From Morinoia aosen (lineage: Eukaryota; Arthropoda; Malacostraca; Amphipoda; Talitridae), in NCBI GenBank assembly GCA_030386875.1, contig CM059559.1:61518392-61582391 (forward strand): a DNA stretch of 64,000 nt. Reading direction: 5' to 3'. Below are positions 1 to 10,854 of this stretch, piece after piece. Position 1 is the stretch's first letter; every line of letters begins with the position of its first letter. Under the pieces are notes generated by a model that worked only from the letters and a program-made list of their open reading frames with translations, was not told the DNA's origin and searched no databases. A program made the translations under genes and the position numbers.

Positions 1-182
1 TGATGACTGCTAACTACACACTGACCGGGGACTGAGCTGCGAGGCTCACGTGAGTCTCGCCTCACGAATTCGGTCAGAGCGAATAGGAACTTTGGACACA
101 CACAAATATGAGCCTCTGTGGTGAGCCTCGTCTACACGAGTCGCGCCTCACGGCCGAAATGTCTCCTAGTGTAAACACCCCT
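1..182. mobile_element. Right end of a PIF/Harbinger-like element, cut by window edge
   Basis: This stretch matches the right end of the element at 11671-13258 almost base for base: a CA-repeat with CAAATATGA, then a GAGCCTCGTCTACACGAG segment, ending GTAAACACCCCT. The end is followed by TAA (183-185), the three-base target duplication typical of PIF/Harbinger. No coding sequence is visible. The left end lies outside the window. Confidence 0.6.
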
Positions 183-299
183 TAACGAAACAGAGCCGCT
201 CCCGACCTCGCCCGTTTGCAATGCGTCACAGACACAATCGCGCTTCACTCATCTCTGGGCATTACCATCGTCTTGCTCCCTTTAACTTTATTGAGCTAA

Positions 300-2745
300 T
301 GCCAACATTACACATCCCCAACAGAACAATAATGCAACGAACATTGACGAAGCAATACTAAACTTGACTGAAATTATAATGACCGTATGCAATCATTGTT
401 GTAGACAAAAGCCCTGGATTACTGAAGACATCATGATAAATATAAAAGAACGTCAAGCGTACCTAGCCCTCCTTTACGACGGGCGAATATCTAGAGAAAT
501 ATTTCACAGGTTCAGAAATTATCTGACAAACCAGAGAAGTGCATCGAAAAAAACTACTTTACCTTCAAATTTACTCAATTTAAAACTGATATTCGAAAAA
601 CTTGGCGTCTGCTTAATTCTTGCTATAAACCGAATACTGCCGGCAAGAAAGTGATTGAGTCTATTGTTCAAGGTAATATAAAATACCACGAGAAGAAAGA
701 TATTGCTATTTTTTTAACAATTTCTTCAGAAACGCATGGAAAAATATAGCTGATAGTATTCCAAATGAACCTACTGATCACTTGGAATACATGGGTATTA
801 TTCGTGAACACAACTCTTTTTTTACGCCAACCAACTCTTCCGATGTAGTTGCGTGCATCAACAACCTGAAAAGTTAATCGAGTGGATAACAAACGTTTTC
901 GACTAGCGTACTTAAAGTTATTGCTGATATTATAGCCCCGCTGATATCCAATGTTATTTACCAGTCTCTCTTCCTAGGCACTTTCCCGAATCCCTCAAAG
1001 TTGCTAGAGTAACCTCTATTTTTGAAAGTGGTGAAAAAACCTGCGTAAACAATTATAGACCTATCTCTGTGCTCCCAATTATTAGCAAAGTATTCGAGAA
1101 AATTGTGTACAAAAAAAATTGTGTCCTTATTTTGAACGGAAATCATTTCTCTAGGATAAACAATTTGGTTTTTGATCTAAGAAATCAACAACACAGGCTA
1201 AATTAAATCATTTAAACTACATTTTTTCTAACATCAACAAAGAAAAACTTCTTTTCTCTGTTTTTTCTTGACCTTCGAAAAGCATTCGGTAGTGTGGACA
1301 ATAACATATTACTCTCGAAACTCCACTGTTATCGCATTTTCGAGGAGTTGCCCATGATTGGTTCACATCATACCTAACAAATCGGAAGCAATACGTTGTC
1401 ATTGACGATGCAAAATCGGACCTATAGACAATTAGCCATGGAGTTCCACAAGGATCTGTCCTTGGGTCTCTCCTATTTCTAATTTCTATCAATGATATTA
1501 TTAAATCTACGTCATTTTTCAAATTCATTCTTTTTACCGATGACAGCACGCTTTCTACAGTCCTTCCAAACCAAAATTCTGCTCTAATTGCGGAGAGTAT
1601 AAATAACGAACTCCATAAGGCTTCATTGTAGCTGAAAGCTAATAAAATAGGCTTTAATTTCGATAAAACAAAATATATTACATTCTCATTCAAGAAAAAT
1701 ATATCTCTTCCACGCATTAAAATTGACGAAGGTGAAATCGAAGAAACCAACTCATGTAAGTTACTAGACATCATAATAGATAAATACCTGACCTTCAAAG
1801 AGCACATTTTTCAAATTAGCGATAAGTTATCGAAATACGTCGTCATCCTCCAAAAAGATATTTTTTTTACCTGTATCAGCTTTGCAAATACTTTTCCGAA
1901 CGCTCATTTCACCATACTTACAATACGAAATAGAAGCATGGCACGGAACTATTAAAAATAAAAGCAATATATTTTTTTACTCAGCAAAAAAGAGCCATCA
2001 GAGCAGTAAAGAAACAAGAATATAATACTCACATAAATGATTCATTCAAAAATATACATATACTTAAACTTACGAATCTCTACAAACACGCCACTTGTAA
2101 TTTCATGTATAAAACATTGACCAATGATGGCGATCAGAACTTCAAACAATTATTAACTGCACAAACTGGTCATCACGACCATTTAACCCGTAACAGAAGT
2201 AAATTTTTGCTTCCTTATTATTCATAGGCTCGGACACAACACAGTATCCTCTTCGTGGGAACTAAAACTTGGAACTCAATCTCTGTAGAGATCCGTGAAA
2301 GTAACTCTTACAAAGTATTCAAAGTAAATCTTGAATTTCATTTCCTATCAGAATACTAGTCTTGTAAGAGAACCAAGTCAAATCTTGTTTCTTACATGAC
2401 TGGTCCTGATAGTGTAATTTGCCATGGTTAATGTCGTTGATCTTCAGTTTTTTCTTAAATCATTTCCAGAATATACTGTTAACATCTAGTCCATATAAAC
2501 TATTTTGTAAAATGAAGCATCGAATATCAAGTTAACTGATTCGTTGATCAGCCTAGTGCGTAACTAGGTTAAGTAAATTAGGTTAGACATTGTTGTTCAC
2601 CCTAGAATAGCGCTGATGATAGGAAGCCTTAGAAGTGGCCGAACTTATTTTGGCCCACAGGTAGCTATACTCAAATTTAACCATTGTACTAGACTCAAGA
2701 AACAATCCACTTCTGTATCACATGCGGTAAATAAATTGTTTTAAA
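300..2745 (+). pseudogene. Decayed non-LTR retrotransposon (LINE) ORF2 relic, 5'-truncated
   Basis: The plus strand carries a broken endonuclease-reverse-transcriptase reading frame. From about 320 the translation gives a QKPWITEDI segment, the usual linker between endonuclease and RT domains. NYRPISVLPIISKVFEK (about 1050-1110) is RT motif 1. A degenerate FLDLRKAF follows at about 1265, HGVPQGSVLG at about 1440, and the catalytic box reads FTDD instead of YADD at about 1535. Several frameshifts and stops separate these blocks, and the endonuclease is absent. A thumb/C-terminal region runs to about 2360. The element seems to end near a TAAATTGTTTTAAATTG tail. The translation differs from the 5.9-9.4 kb element, so it is another family of the CR1/Jockey-like group. 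It is dead. Confidence 0.75.
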
Positions 2746-3585
2746 TTGTTTAAACGTGATGCCTTGGTCAGGGACTCTCTCCCGGTCTCATTCATCCATT
2801 CAGTTTTATGCCCGCTATCAACGCTCCTGCCACCAGCCTCCAACTTCATCTCGTTCTTCAGGAACTGTTCCTCTTACATTAACTAATTTATTAATGTTTT
2901 TTAGGAGAACGAAAATGCCATCATTGTGCATCAATTGCTAACTCGTCTAACCTGTCGTTGTTCCCGAGTGGGAAGATGCTATTTTATCCAACTGTAGCTT
3001 AATTAGACTTACTTGAACACTATTTTATGCCAGCGAATAGTAAATTATTAAACTATCTGCGGACGCTAATACCGACGCGTATTTTGATTTGCTTTTTTTT
3101 TCACGAGCAATGAAATCGGGAAAAATATGCAAGTAGAAGTCAAGGGCTTAGTTGAACTCCATGGGAGAGTCGACATGATGTGCAGGAAGAGCTGCGATAA
3201 TCTGAACGTTGAAAAAACTCGCTGTTCAAACGAGAGAGTTTGATTCTGTTATGCTATAAGTAGGAGATAATTTTGATTAAAGGAACACTGAATCCTATGC
3301 ATGCTCTCGTTTGAAATAGTCTGAACGCTGTAATGCTATTGCTCAAAGTAGAGCTCGCTCACACCGAAGTTCATTAGGCTACCTCGTATGCAGCCGACCA
3401 GATTGACTGGAAACCCTGTTTAAAATAAAACTGAAATAGAAGAAAAAGTAGGCCTACATGAAAATCATGATTAGTTATGAATATAAGTTAGTTTTGACTT
3501 CCTATCGAATTATTTATAAGTTGTTAGCCATCTCTTGGAATATAAAATATCCAAGAGATGATAATTTTCATTTCTTATTCAACTA
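2746..3585. other. Unassigned AT-rich stretch
   Basis: Short open frames only, without recognisable protein motifs, splice context or repeat structure. I see nothing to annotate here. Confidence 0.4.
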
Positions 3586-3589
3586 CCCC

Positions 3590-3816
3590 TTGACAAAGTT
3601 AACTATTAGCACGCCACGTATGGTTTGTCTATTAGTACGCCTTGCATAGTTTGTCTATTATTATGCCTCGTATGGCTTATCTATTAGTACACCTCGGATG
3701 GTTTGTCAATTAGTACTCCTCGTATGGAAATTTTGTTTTAGGACGTCTTATATTAAGAAATTTCTAAAAGCCAATATGTTGGCATGTACCTCATGTGGCA
3801 ACTTGGAAAAAACGTT
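3590..3816 (+). repeat. Minisatellite-bearing dispersed repeat, short copy
   Basis: Degenerate units of about 26-27 bases with the consensus core TTTGTCTATTAGTACGCCTC, about five in a row, are framed by a constant left part (TTCAACTACCC then TTGACA) and a constant right part (GCCAATATGTTGGCATGTA, then a T-rich end). The same frame, with about twice as many units, recurs at 10855-11400, so the unit array expands inside a mobile or duplicated repeat. Confidence 0.75.
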
Positions 3817-3847
3817 TTTCTTTTCTTTCTTTCTTTCTTTCTTTTCC
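3817..3847. repeat. TTTC microsatellite
   Basis: Pure to near-pure TTTC repeats directly after the minisatellite repeat. The matching place in the second copy (11400-11421) is a poly-T run, so this is the length-variable tail of that repeat. Confidence 0.8.
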
Positions 3848-4800
3848 TCTCTAACCCCAAGTACACAACGAAGGTGTTCAGTTATTTCGACACAGAAAAA
3901 GAGCTTGACGGGGTAGCAAAAATCTGGCGAAGAAGAGAAGATAACATTAGCAACTAGACTGAAAAAAATGAACGATATAAAAATAATACCTATTCACTAG
4001 AATTTATTTCGCCAGAACTCGTAAAGAATTAACTAACAGAGATAACATGAATTTAATTTGATTGAAAAAATGAAACTACTACAACGCAAGATGCGCTTTT
4101 TAGAACACAGTTCGAAGGATGGGTCATCAACTGGAAATAATCATGCGTCGTACAAAATTACAGCACAAAACTAACTTGGCCACCGACTATATATTGGTTG
4201 GCAAATGTTACGCTAACAGACAGCGCTCGAGTTCAAAGATATTCAAGTAGATATTTAACATGATATGCAAAATATGTTGACTCGTCTTAATAATCTCAAA
4301 GCAGATGTTAAAGGATGCTTTTTGTTCGCTAACCGAGGAAATATTGCTTTTATTCAGCCAGCTACTGAAAGAATAAATCCTATGTAGGGTCATCTGCCGA
4401 GGTTTGCTGATGCCTAAACAAGTCTGATATAGTTTACGCATAAAAACAGTTCATCATTACAATCGATTGAGGGTAAGAACATTGAAAAATGCATTGTCTA
4501 ATATAACACAAAATTAAAATAACAGACCAGTACTTATTCAATTTACTTATAACTTCCGCGGGATCTAAATTTTATCTTGAAAAATGATTTGAAATTACCG
4601 TGAACGTTATCAGCTATGAACAAAGACAATGAGGTTGTGTGCTCAAGTAGGCGGTGGCGCTGTCACCCTCAACTCGAAATATAGCCCCGTACAGACCTTG
4701 CGTTATCATATTGCCTGTGATCGTCGCAGTGGCGTTGCAAAAGAACCGCTCCTGACCAGACTGGCTTGACTGACTGCATTAGCAGTCAGTCATGGGGCTA
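3848..4800. other. Unassigned sequence
   Basis: No gene or repeat recognised. A 77-codon minus-strand frame at 4208-4441 has no motif and an AT-driven composition, so I do not call it. Confidence 0.35.
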
Positions 4801-5650
4801 GGATATATGGAGGGAGCATAGCTGATTCCGATCGGGCTCAATTTGGCTGCAAAAGTTGAAAGACTCGGGTACTGTCAAGGCCCGACACGTCACAAATCTT
4901 AGCCGCTTGGCTGAAGTTGCTCCACCCCCTTCTCCGTGCTCTCCGTGGCACAGCGGTTAAGGGGTCGGACTTGTATGCTGGAAGTCGCGGGTTCGTATCC
5001 CGGCGCTGGTGCGGAGATTTTCCCCGTTGGGTATGAGGGAAAGCTCAAGCACAATACCCCACTCAACCCAGGTGTCGGAAATGGGTACCGGCTTTACGGG
5101 GGAACCGTCATGGTGTCCTATATATAGGGTTAGTTATAAGGCATTTGAAAAACCAATGCTAAGATCATATGTATCAGGCTTGATTGGAAATGAAGCATCC
5201 CAAAGATGCCGATGTTAACCTTTAACCTTCTCTACAACTCCGCCTCTCATTTTCCAAAGCAAGATTAGTACCCCACCACAAATCAAAGGGTAAGGTGTGC
5301 GTGCAAGTCGCTCTTATTGGTTATAATCAAGGGCCTGTAATCTTTATAGTTTTCAACCCTTAATGTATCTTTGCTAGCAATTTTGATATTATTAAGTGTC
5401 CTCAAGTGAGGAAACACAATTTATTATCTTTCGGAGTCTTAAAATCCCAAATTAACGATTAACGATGATGCGATTAACTCAACAGCTAGAAGAGTATTCA
5501 GCGAGCGTGTGCGCACTCTATCATAGTCAGTAGGTAACTGACTTCCGCGCTGACGTCACACTTGCGAGACGGCTATTGGTTACCACAGACATAGGAGAAA
5601 TCTCAAAATCTGGTTCTCTTCACGGACGGCTATGCTCCCTCCATATGTAC
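4801..5650. repeat. Segment bounded by 22-base imperfect inverted repeats
   Basis: The blocks at 4801-4822 and 5629-5650 are inverted copies of each other (20 of 22 bases; core ATATGGAGGGAGCATAGC). A second inverted pair inside the right part, TAGGTAACTGACT near 5531 and its complement near 5662, makes a small stem. The segment contains the SINE at 4939-5115. It could be a non-autonomous DNA element, but no clear target duplication is seen. Confidence 0.35.
4939..5115 (+). repeat. tRNA-derived SINE
   Basis: The head has RNA polymerase III promoter boxes: A box TGGCACAGCGG at 4946-4956 and B box GGTTCGTATCC at 4990-5000, spaced as in a tRNA gene. Past the B box the acceptor stem does not close, and an unrelated body (GATTTTCCCCGTTGGG onward) follows, so this is a tRNA-derived SINE and not a tRNA gene. 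The parental tRNA was not identified and no poly-A or clear target duplication was found, so the 3' edge is approximate. Confidence 0.65.
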
Positions 5651-5905
5651 TCCCTCCACGCAGTCAGTTACCTATGAGCTCTGAGAAGGGAAGGATGTTT
5701 AATAATGACGATGCGCTGTGCGAAGCCGCGGATACTATGGCCGCGGAGAGATCGCGGAGCGCTACAACCTTCCTCAATGACACAGAACACTTACATAAGA
5801 AGAACTTCAAAACTACGGTGGACCGCAAGCCCGCTCTAGACAAACGTACTCACGCACGCCAACCAATCAGCTTCTAGCAGCCATGACTGGCAGCTGACGT
5901 CATTG

Positions 5906-6442
5906 ATGCCAAGGCTTTCAATTGGTCAATCAACAGTGAATCAAATCTGCACACGCGTTGCACACACACTGGACGACTTGAAACGATCGCTCAAATTGGA
6001 GCCTGCTTACACTGTAGGTGACGGACACTGTCTCCTCCACGCCGTAACGACGCAGCTTGCTTCACAACAAAAATCGAAATGGAATTATATATCTCTGAAA
6101 AAAGCCATCAAAACTGAGAGCTCCAGAAACAAGGACCAGTATGCAAAATTCGTTGACAAGAACAGTGGCAGTTTCGAACAACTCATCGATAAATACATCG
6201 ATAGAAAAGTCTTCGATCAAGCAGTTGGAGACCTCATACCCCAAATACTTTCTAATGTAACGAGAACACCAATTCACGTATTTGATGAAAGAGACAATGG
6301 GATTTGGAAGACGACAATCTCCCCTACATCAAATGCTCTGATAAACTGTCCTCCGGTAAACATACACCGGAAACAGGACCACTATAGCGCCCTCTTGAAA
6401 ATGCGTGATGAAAATCGTGTTGCTCCCTCCCCCATTTTGTGA
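5906..6442 (+). CDS. Retrotransposon ORF1: OTU-like cysteine protease domain
   Basis: A 178-residue frame from ATG 5906 to TGA 6440-6442. It contains GDGHCLLHAV (Asp39 and Cys42, counting from the ATG), the catalytic D-G-x-C block of OTU deubiquitinase-like proteases, and near its end HRKQDHYSAL, whose DHY supplies the catalytic His (about residue 159). The spacing between Cys and His (about 117 residues) is typical of OTU domains. OTU proteases cleave ubiquitin chains; a role in the retrotransposon (countering host ubiquitination or processing its own polyprotein) is inference. The next codons stay open in the same frame into the endonuclease. No RNA-binding or zinc-knuckle ORF1 is seen. A TTG three bases upstream could be read as a start, but ATG 5906 is preferred. 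Confidence 0.75.
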   Translation: MPRLSIGQSTVNQICTRVAHTLDDLKRSLKLEPAYTVGDGHCLLHAVTTQLASQQKSKWNYISLKKAIKTESSRNKDQYAKFVDKNSGSFEQLIDKYIDRKVFDQAVGDLIPQILSNVTRTPIHVFDERDNGIWKTTISPTSNALINCPPVNIHRKQDHYSALLKMRDENRVAPSPIL

Positions 6443-6445
6443 CTA
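6440..6445 (+). promoter_or_regulatory. Candidate stop-codon readthrough site (UGA CUA)
   Basis: The ORF1 stop TGA is followed directly by CTA. UGA-CUA is an established context for programmed readthrough in some animal and viral genes. Downstream, 52 codons (6443-6598) stay open in the same frame with no ATG before the endonuclease begins. The diverged copy at 39-41 kb keeps TGA at this exact place, though followed by CCA. Function is inferred, not shown. Confidence 0.55.
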
Positions 6446-9406
6446 AATAACAGTGATCAAATTGAATATGAAGCTGAAATCACAAACAATGAACGCGGCA
6501 ATAAAGACCTAGAGACGAACACTAAATGCCCTGCTAGACCTAAAAAATGCAATAACTCCACTAAAGATCTGCCTATTGAGGTAAATAATATCAAAATATT
6601 GCACATAAATGCTCGCAGCCTCAATGGTAAAATGGATGACGTACGAGTAATGTTGATCACTAACGATATCGATATTTTATGCGTATCTGAAACATGGTTC
6701 GATTCACGAGTCGAAAGCTCATATCTCAGCATTACCGGGTACAAATTGTACCGTTATGACGGAGTCAAGAGTAAGAGAGGTAGCGGTTCATGCATTTTCA
6801 TCAAAGATGTCTACTCTACATCCTTAGTTCCGATAAAAGAAAAATGCGAAGACATAGAAATGGTTTGGCTCAATGTTAAAGTAAACAAACACAAGTCTTT
6901 CATTATCGGCAGTCTTTACAGACATCCGTCAGCATCTCTTCGTCCAACATTAGATTTCATTGAAAATACGCTTAGATCAATCTCTGCAGCCAAAAAGTCT
7001 TTCTATGTTTTCGGAGATTTTAACGTGGATCTGACAAATAAAAACAATCAGCTAAGCAAGATGCTGCACAGACTTAATCTTTCTCAAATGGTCCAAGAAC
7101 CAACGCGAATTACCAACACTTCTAAAACTCTTCTTGACCTAGCAATTACCAACAATCCCCAAGCAGTACTCAGCACAGAAATCTTACCGTCCTTTTCTGA
7201 TCACCATTCGGTAGAATGCCAAATCAATATTGCAAAAGAGAAACAGAAATCTAGTTACATTACATATCGCATGAAAAACCACTACTCCCCTGAAATATTT
7301 CAAGAAAAGCTATTAGACAGATGGAGTGAATTTCAAGGCATGGAAAACACCGATGATGTCAATCTACAAGTTTCGCTTTTCAACGAAAATTTCGTATCAG
7401 CTCTTAACGAATGCGCACCTTTCACTACGAAGAAAGTTAAGCCAAGAATTTCTAAATGGATAACAGATGAGATAAAACATTTGAGCAGAGCTAAAAGAAA
7501 TTTGCAGCGTGAGTACAAACTGAATAAATCAGACAGTACGCGTCGAAAATTATATAAAGATCATGAGAAGATCCTACGAAGAAAAGTTAAGGAAGCAAAA
7601 CGGGACTACTTCCACAAAGAACTCTTGGCGGCAAAACAAAACCCTAAAAGAACTTGGGAAATCATTAGAGAAGCTGCTCAGTATAAAAATTCAGACTGCA
7701 AAAGCACTTTTGACAACCCCTCAGAAATGGCGAATGACTTTAACACTTTCTTCTCAAAAGTTGGCGAAGATGTTTTCAATGAAGTATCCAGGACAGTTTC
7801 AGACACATCTACAGAGGCAAATCTGAGCGATGTTTCATCCCCAAATAGTAGCAACAAGTGGAGACCAAAGCCAGTTAGCGTCATAGAGATACGAAAAATC
7901 TTATACTCACTAAAGAATACTAAAGCGACTGGACATGATGGCATAAGCCTCCAACATATTAAAGACAGCTTCCCTGTCACAGCACCCTTTATTAGCTTGA
8001 TAATAAATACATCTATAGTCACAAACAAGTTTCCCGATCAATGGAAACTATCCATAATTAAGCCATTACATAAATCTGGTGATATCGACATAGCGTCAAA
8101 CTACAGACCAATCAGTCTCCTGCCTGTTATGTCCAAAATATTAGAAAAAGTAATAACAAACCAGCTCTCGTCTTACATAGACGAGTCACATCTACTGCAT
8201 CGCAATCAATATGCTTACAGGAGGAATACCAGTACTCAGGACGCCCTGTTAAACATAACAGAAAAAATTTACAATGATATTGACCAAAAAAAATTAACTC
8301 TCTTACTATTGCTTGATCTCTCCAAAGCTTTCGACAGTGTTGAGCATAAGAAACTTCTACAAAAAATTTCAAACCTCAGAATTGACACTCAGTGGTTTGA
8401 AAGCTACCTACGAAACCGCTCTCATGCAGTATGCTTGAATAACAAAATGTCATCATTCATACCAAATAATTTTGGCGTTCCTCAAGGTTCAATCATCGGC
8501 CCACTCCTATTTTCAATTTTCATCAACGATTTCCCCACCATGCCGGCAAACACAAAAATCTCAATGTATGCTGATGACGTACAAATTGCCATGACAAGCT
8601 CAACGGCGGATTTAACAGAAACACAAGCCAACGCTGAAAACCTTCTGAGAAATCTGGAATTGTGGTATGACCGTAATGGCCTCAAACTTAACGCAAGTAA
8701 AACGCAATGCATTATTTTTGGATCACAGAATGCGACTGAAAATTTACGACCATTCAAGCTAAAATTTGGAGACGATACAATTAAACCAGTCGATAAGGTT
8801 AAAAATCTGGGTGTTTGGTTTGACAAAAATATGACTTTCAAGTCGCACGTCGAAACAATGTGCAACAAAATTAACGGAACCTTAATGTTCTTTCATCGTA
8901 TAAAGAACACACTTGACGAAAAATCTAGATTATTAGTGATTCAGTCTTTAGTTTTATCGCGTCTGGACTACTGCAGTCTTGTGTGGGGAGACTTACCTAA
9001 ATGTCGTCAGGAAGAGTTGCAAAAATGTGTAAACTTCGCCGCCAAAGTGGTATGCAAAGGAAATTTCAATAAATACGATCATGTCACCCCTCTTTTAAGA
9101 AAACTCGACTGGATCCCAATACCGAACAGATTCATGATCCAGAAAGCTCGACGAGTATTCTCCTCTCTGTACCTCCCCCAAAGTAATGCAGAAGTGGTAA
9201 AATTTTTTCCATCTAATATCCCAAACGAAAGACCAAACCGGAGGAACGATGTTTTAGTCAGTTACCGTTCATCTAACGTGGGACAAAAAGCTCTTTCAGT
9301 TTCTGGAGCTTTTTTGTGGAACAAACTTCCCCAGCATATCAAAAACTCTAAAACTGGAAAAGAATTTAGAGTAAATGTGTCACGTCATTTTGCATCTCTG
9401 TCATAG
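6443..9406 (+). CDS. Retrotransposon ORF2: AP-like endonuclease and reverse transcriptase
   Basis: Open from the codon after the ORF1 stop to TAG 9404-9406 (987 codons). Counting from codon 6599, the endonuclease shows HINARSLN (Asn4), SETW (Glu31), GDFNVD (Asp140, Asn142) and SDHH (Asp201, His202). The RT shows NYRPISLLPVMSK, LLDLSKAFDSVEH, GVPQGSIIGPLL and the catalytic YADD (residues 657-660), then a thumb and a C-terminal region. No RNase H follows, as expected for the CR1/Jockey-like group. The protein nicks target DNA and primes reverse transcription there. The first in-frame ATG (codon 12) lies past the catalytic Asn, so an independent AUG start would destroy the endonuclease; translation probably continues from ORF1. 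All key catalytic residues are present. Confidence 0.85.
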   Translation, partial: LNNSDQIEYEAEITNNERGNKDLETNTKCPARPKKCNNSTKDLPIEVNNIKILHINARSLNGKMDDVRVMLITNDIDILCVSETWFDSRVESSYLSITGYKLYRYDGVKSKRGSGSCIFIKDVYSTSLVPIKEKCEDIEMVWLNVKVNKHKSFIIGSLYRHPSASLRPTLDFIENTLRSISAAKKSFYVFGDFNVDLTNKNNQLSKMLHRLNLSQMVQEPTRITNTSKTLLDLAITNNPQAVLSTEILPSFSDHHSVECQINIAKEKQKSSYITYRMKNHYSPEIFQEKLLDRWSEFQGMENTDDVNLQVSLFNENFVSALNECAPFTTKKVKPRISKWITDEIKHLSRAKRNLQREYKLNKSDSTRRKLYKDHEKILRRKVKEAKRDYFHKELLAAKQNPKRTWEIIREAAQYKNSDCKSTFDNPSEMANDFNTFFSKVGEDVFNEVSRTVSDTSTEANLSDVSSPNSSNKWRPKPVSVIEIRKILYSLKNTKATGHDGISLQHIKDSFPVTAPFISLIINTSIVTNKFPDQWKLSIIKPLHKSGDIDIASNYRPISLLPVMSKILEKVITNQLSSYIDESHLLHRNQYAYRRNTSTQDALLNITEKIYNDIDQKKLTLLLLLDLSKAFDSVEHKKLLQKISNLRIDTQWFESYLRNRSHAVCLNNKMSSFIPNNFGVPQGSIIGPLLFSIFINDFPTMPANTKISMYADDVQIAMTSSTADLTETQANAENLLRNLELWYDRNGLKLNASKTQCIIFGSQNATENLRPFKLKFGDDTIKPVDKVKNLGVWFDKNMTFKSHVETMCNKINGTLMFFHRIKNTLDEKSRLLVIQSLVLSRLDYCSLVWGDLPKCRQEELQKCVNFAAKVVCKGNFNKYDHVTPLLRKLDWIPIPNRFMIQKARRVFSSLYLPQSNAEVVKFFPSNIPNERPNRRNDVLVSYRSSNVGQKALSVSGAFLWNKLPQHIKNSKTGKEFRVNVSRHFASLS

Positions 9407-10850
9407 GGCCTGCAGCATCTCGGTGTGAACTTCCCATCTATCAGAAATTTTAATTTTTCCTGAAATTTCTTTTAGAAATTTAGAAACTATTTCATTTTAC
9501 GTTTGCTAAGCGATTCGTATATTCATCTTACTTATTTCTGTCGACAACAATGAGCACCACAGCCGTCAGTTCAGTGCAGCAGAACGAACGTTCTTTTCAT
9601 AATTAGGAGTATTTCTTCATCTTTATTTTGTTATTTCTTTCTCTTTTCTGTATTAATATTTAACGTCTGTATGACAAATATACCATGAAATACATTTTGT
9701 GTGTACACCAATAAACAGGTTTATAGATGTGAGGGTTGTGCAAAGTTTATAATGAGTTAAATTTTTGGCTAACGTTGTCTCGCTATTTCATTTCAAAATC
9801 ATTCTCGAAGATGTTTTCAATCGATTTTCGGCTGAGCTGGAGGGAAAGGGGTAATTTAAGCATTGCATTTAGTCTTTTTATTTATTTTTTTTTCGTGCGT
9901 TCAGCGCACACTAGCACTGAACTTTCAAATCGGAAAAAACTCTAAATTCCTGTAATCAAAATTATCATTTTGGATCAAGGCCTAATCTTCCTATATATGT
10001 GCCAATTTTTGTGAATATTCTCCACTCAGATGTGTTATCCGGCCACAATGTTACTCCATTTTATCCCACGTACACATGTCCGTATAATGCTGAAGAGTTG
10101 TGTTGCTTCTTGACTATAACCTGATTTTTCTTAAAAATTTCTGTGAAGAAATTAAAAAACAGCTCATTTTATGTTTTTCGAAGTCTTCTCTTCCTTTTAG
10201 TTATTTTTTTATTTTTTTTATTTTTTATTTATTTATTTATTTTTTTTTTTTGCGAAAAATTTCTTAGGATTACAGTGAGCTCAGCTGTCATTTTCTGTGT
10301 AGTAGATGGTAGGTTGCTTCTATCTTTTATCTTATATATGTATTTTTTCTAATATTTCATTTTCAATAAGTATATAAATTAATATGTGTGTGTACGTGTG
10401 TAGGTATATATATGTATCTACATAAATAGATATACATGTTTCTATTTCATTTCTTTACGCAAAAACCATTCGGTTAATAAATTTTATTGCAATAGCGAAA
10501 TGTTTTCAAAAATTGATCCAGCACTTCCCCAGAGGGCGTTTCTGTGAATCGGATTAATGTCATATATAATTAATGAAATAAAGCGCAATTTGAGCATATG
10601 AATCGTAGTATAATTATCTTTCTGTCCGTATGTTGTACAAGCTATGAATTTTGATATTGAATATATGTTTGTTTACCCATTTCTATCAATATTTTGTAGA
10701 TATTTGTCAATCATGAGTGGTAACCGGCTTACACTGTATCTCTATTTAATCCCTGTACCCATGTCAGCATGATGTGGTAAATATCGAGAAGATACGAAAT
10801 ATGTTTTTGGTGGTGATAGGGCTTTGCATATTTTTAGGGCATATTTTTCA
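9407..10850. other. AT-rich low-complexity stretch
   Basis: The first part may be the 3' UTR of the retrotransposon. It holds a T-rich run at about 10198-10252 and a TG/TA-rich run at about 10381-10435. The open frames here are poly-Phe/Leu artefacts of T-richness. No gene seen. Confidence 0.45.
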
Positions 10851-10854
10851 TTTC

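Larger units (their letters stand above)
5890..9420 (+). mobile_element. Intact-looking non-LTR retrotransposon with OTU domain
   Basis: An APE-type LINE of the CR1/Jockey-like group. An OTU-like protease ORF (5906-6442) is followed in the same frame by an endonuclease-RT ORF (to 9406), and no further stop or frameshift is seen in about 3.5 kb. True 5' and 3' ends could not be fixed: the 5' UTR may reach back to about 5620, and the AT-rich sequence after 9406 has no clean tail or target duplication. A decayed, internally deleted copy of the same family lies at 39212-41345 on the minus strand. Intact frames suggest a fairly young insertion. Confidence 0.8.

Noticed and set aside
4683-4705. About 20 bases around AACGCAAGGTCTGT shared in inverted orientation with 14972-14993
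   Set aside because: Similarity does not extend beyond about 25 bases; could be a remnant of a common repeat or chance.
10143-10352. Hydrophobic 69-codon frame as a membrane peptide
   Set aside because: Phe/Leu/Ile runs come from a T-rich low-complexity tract.
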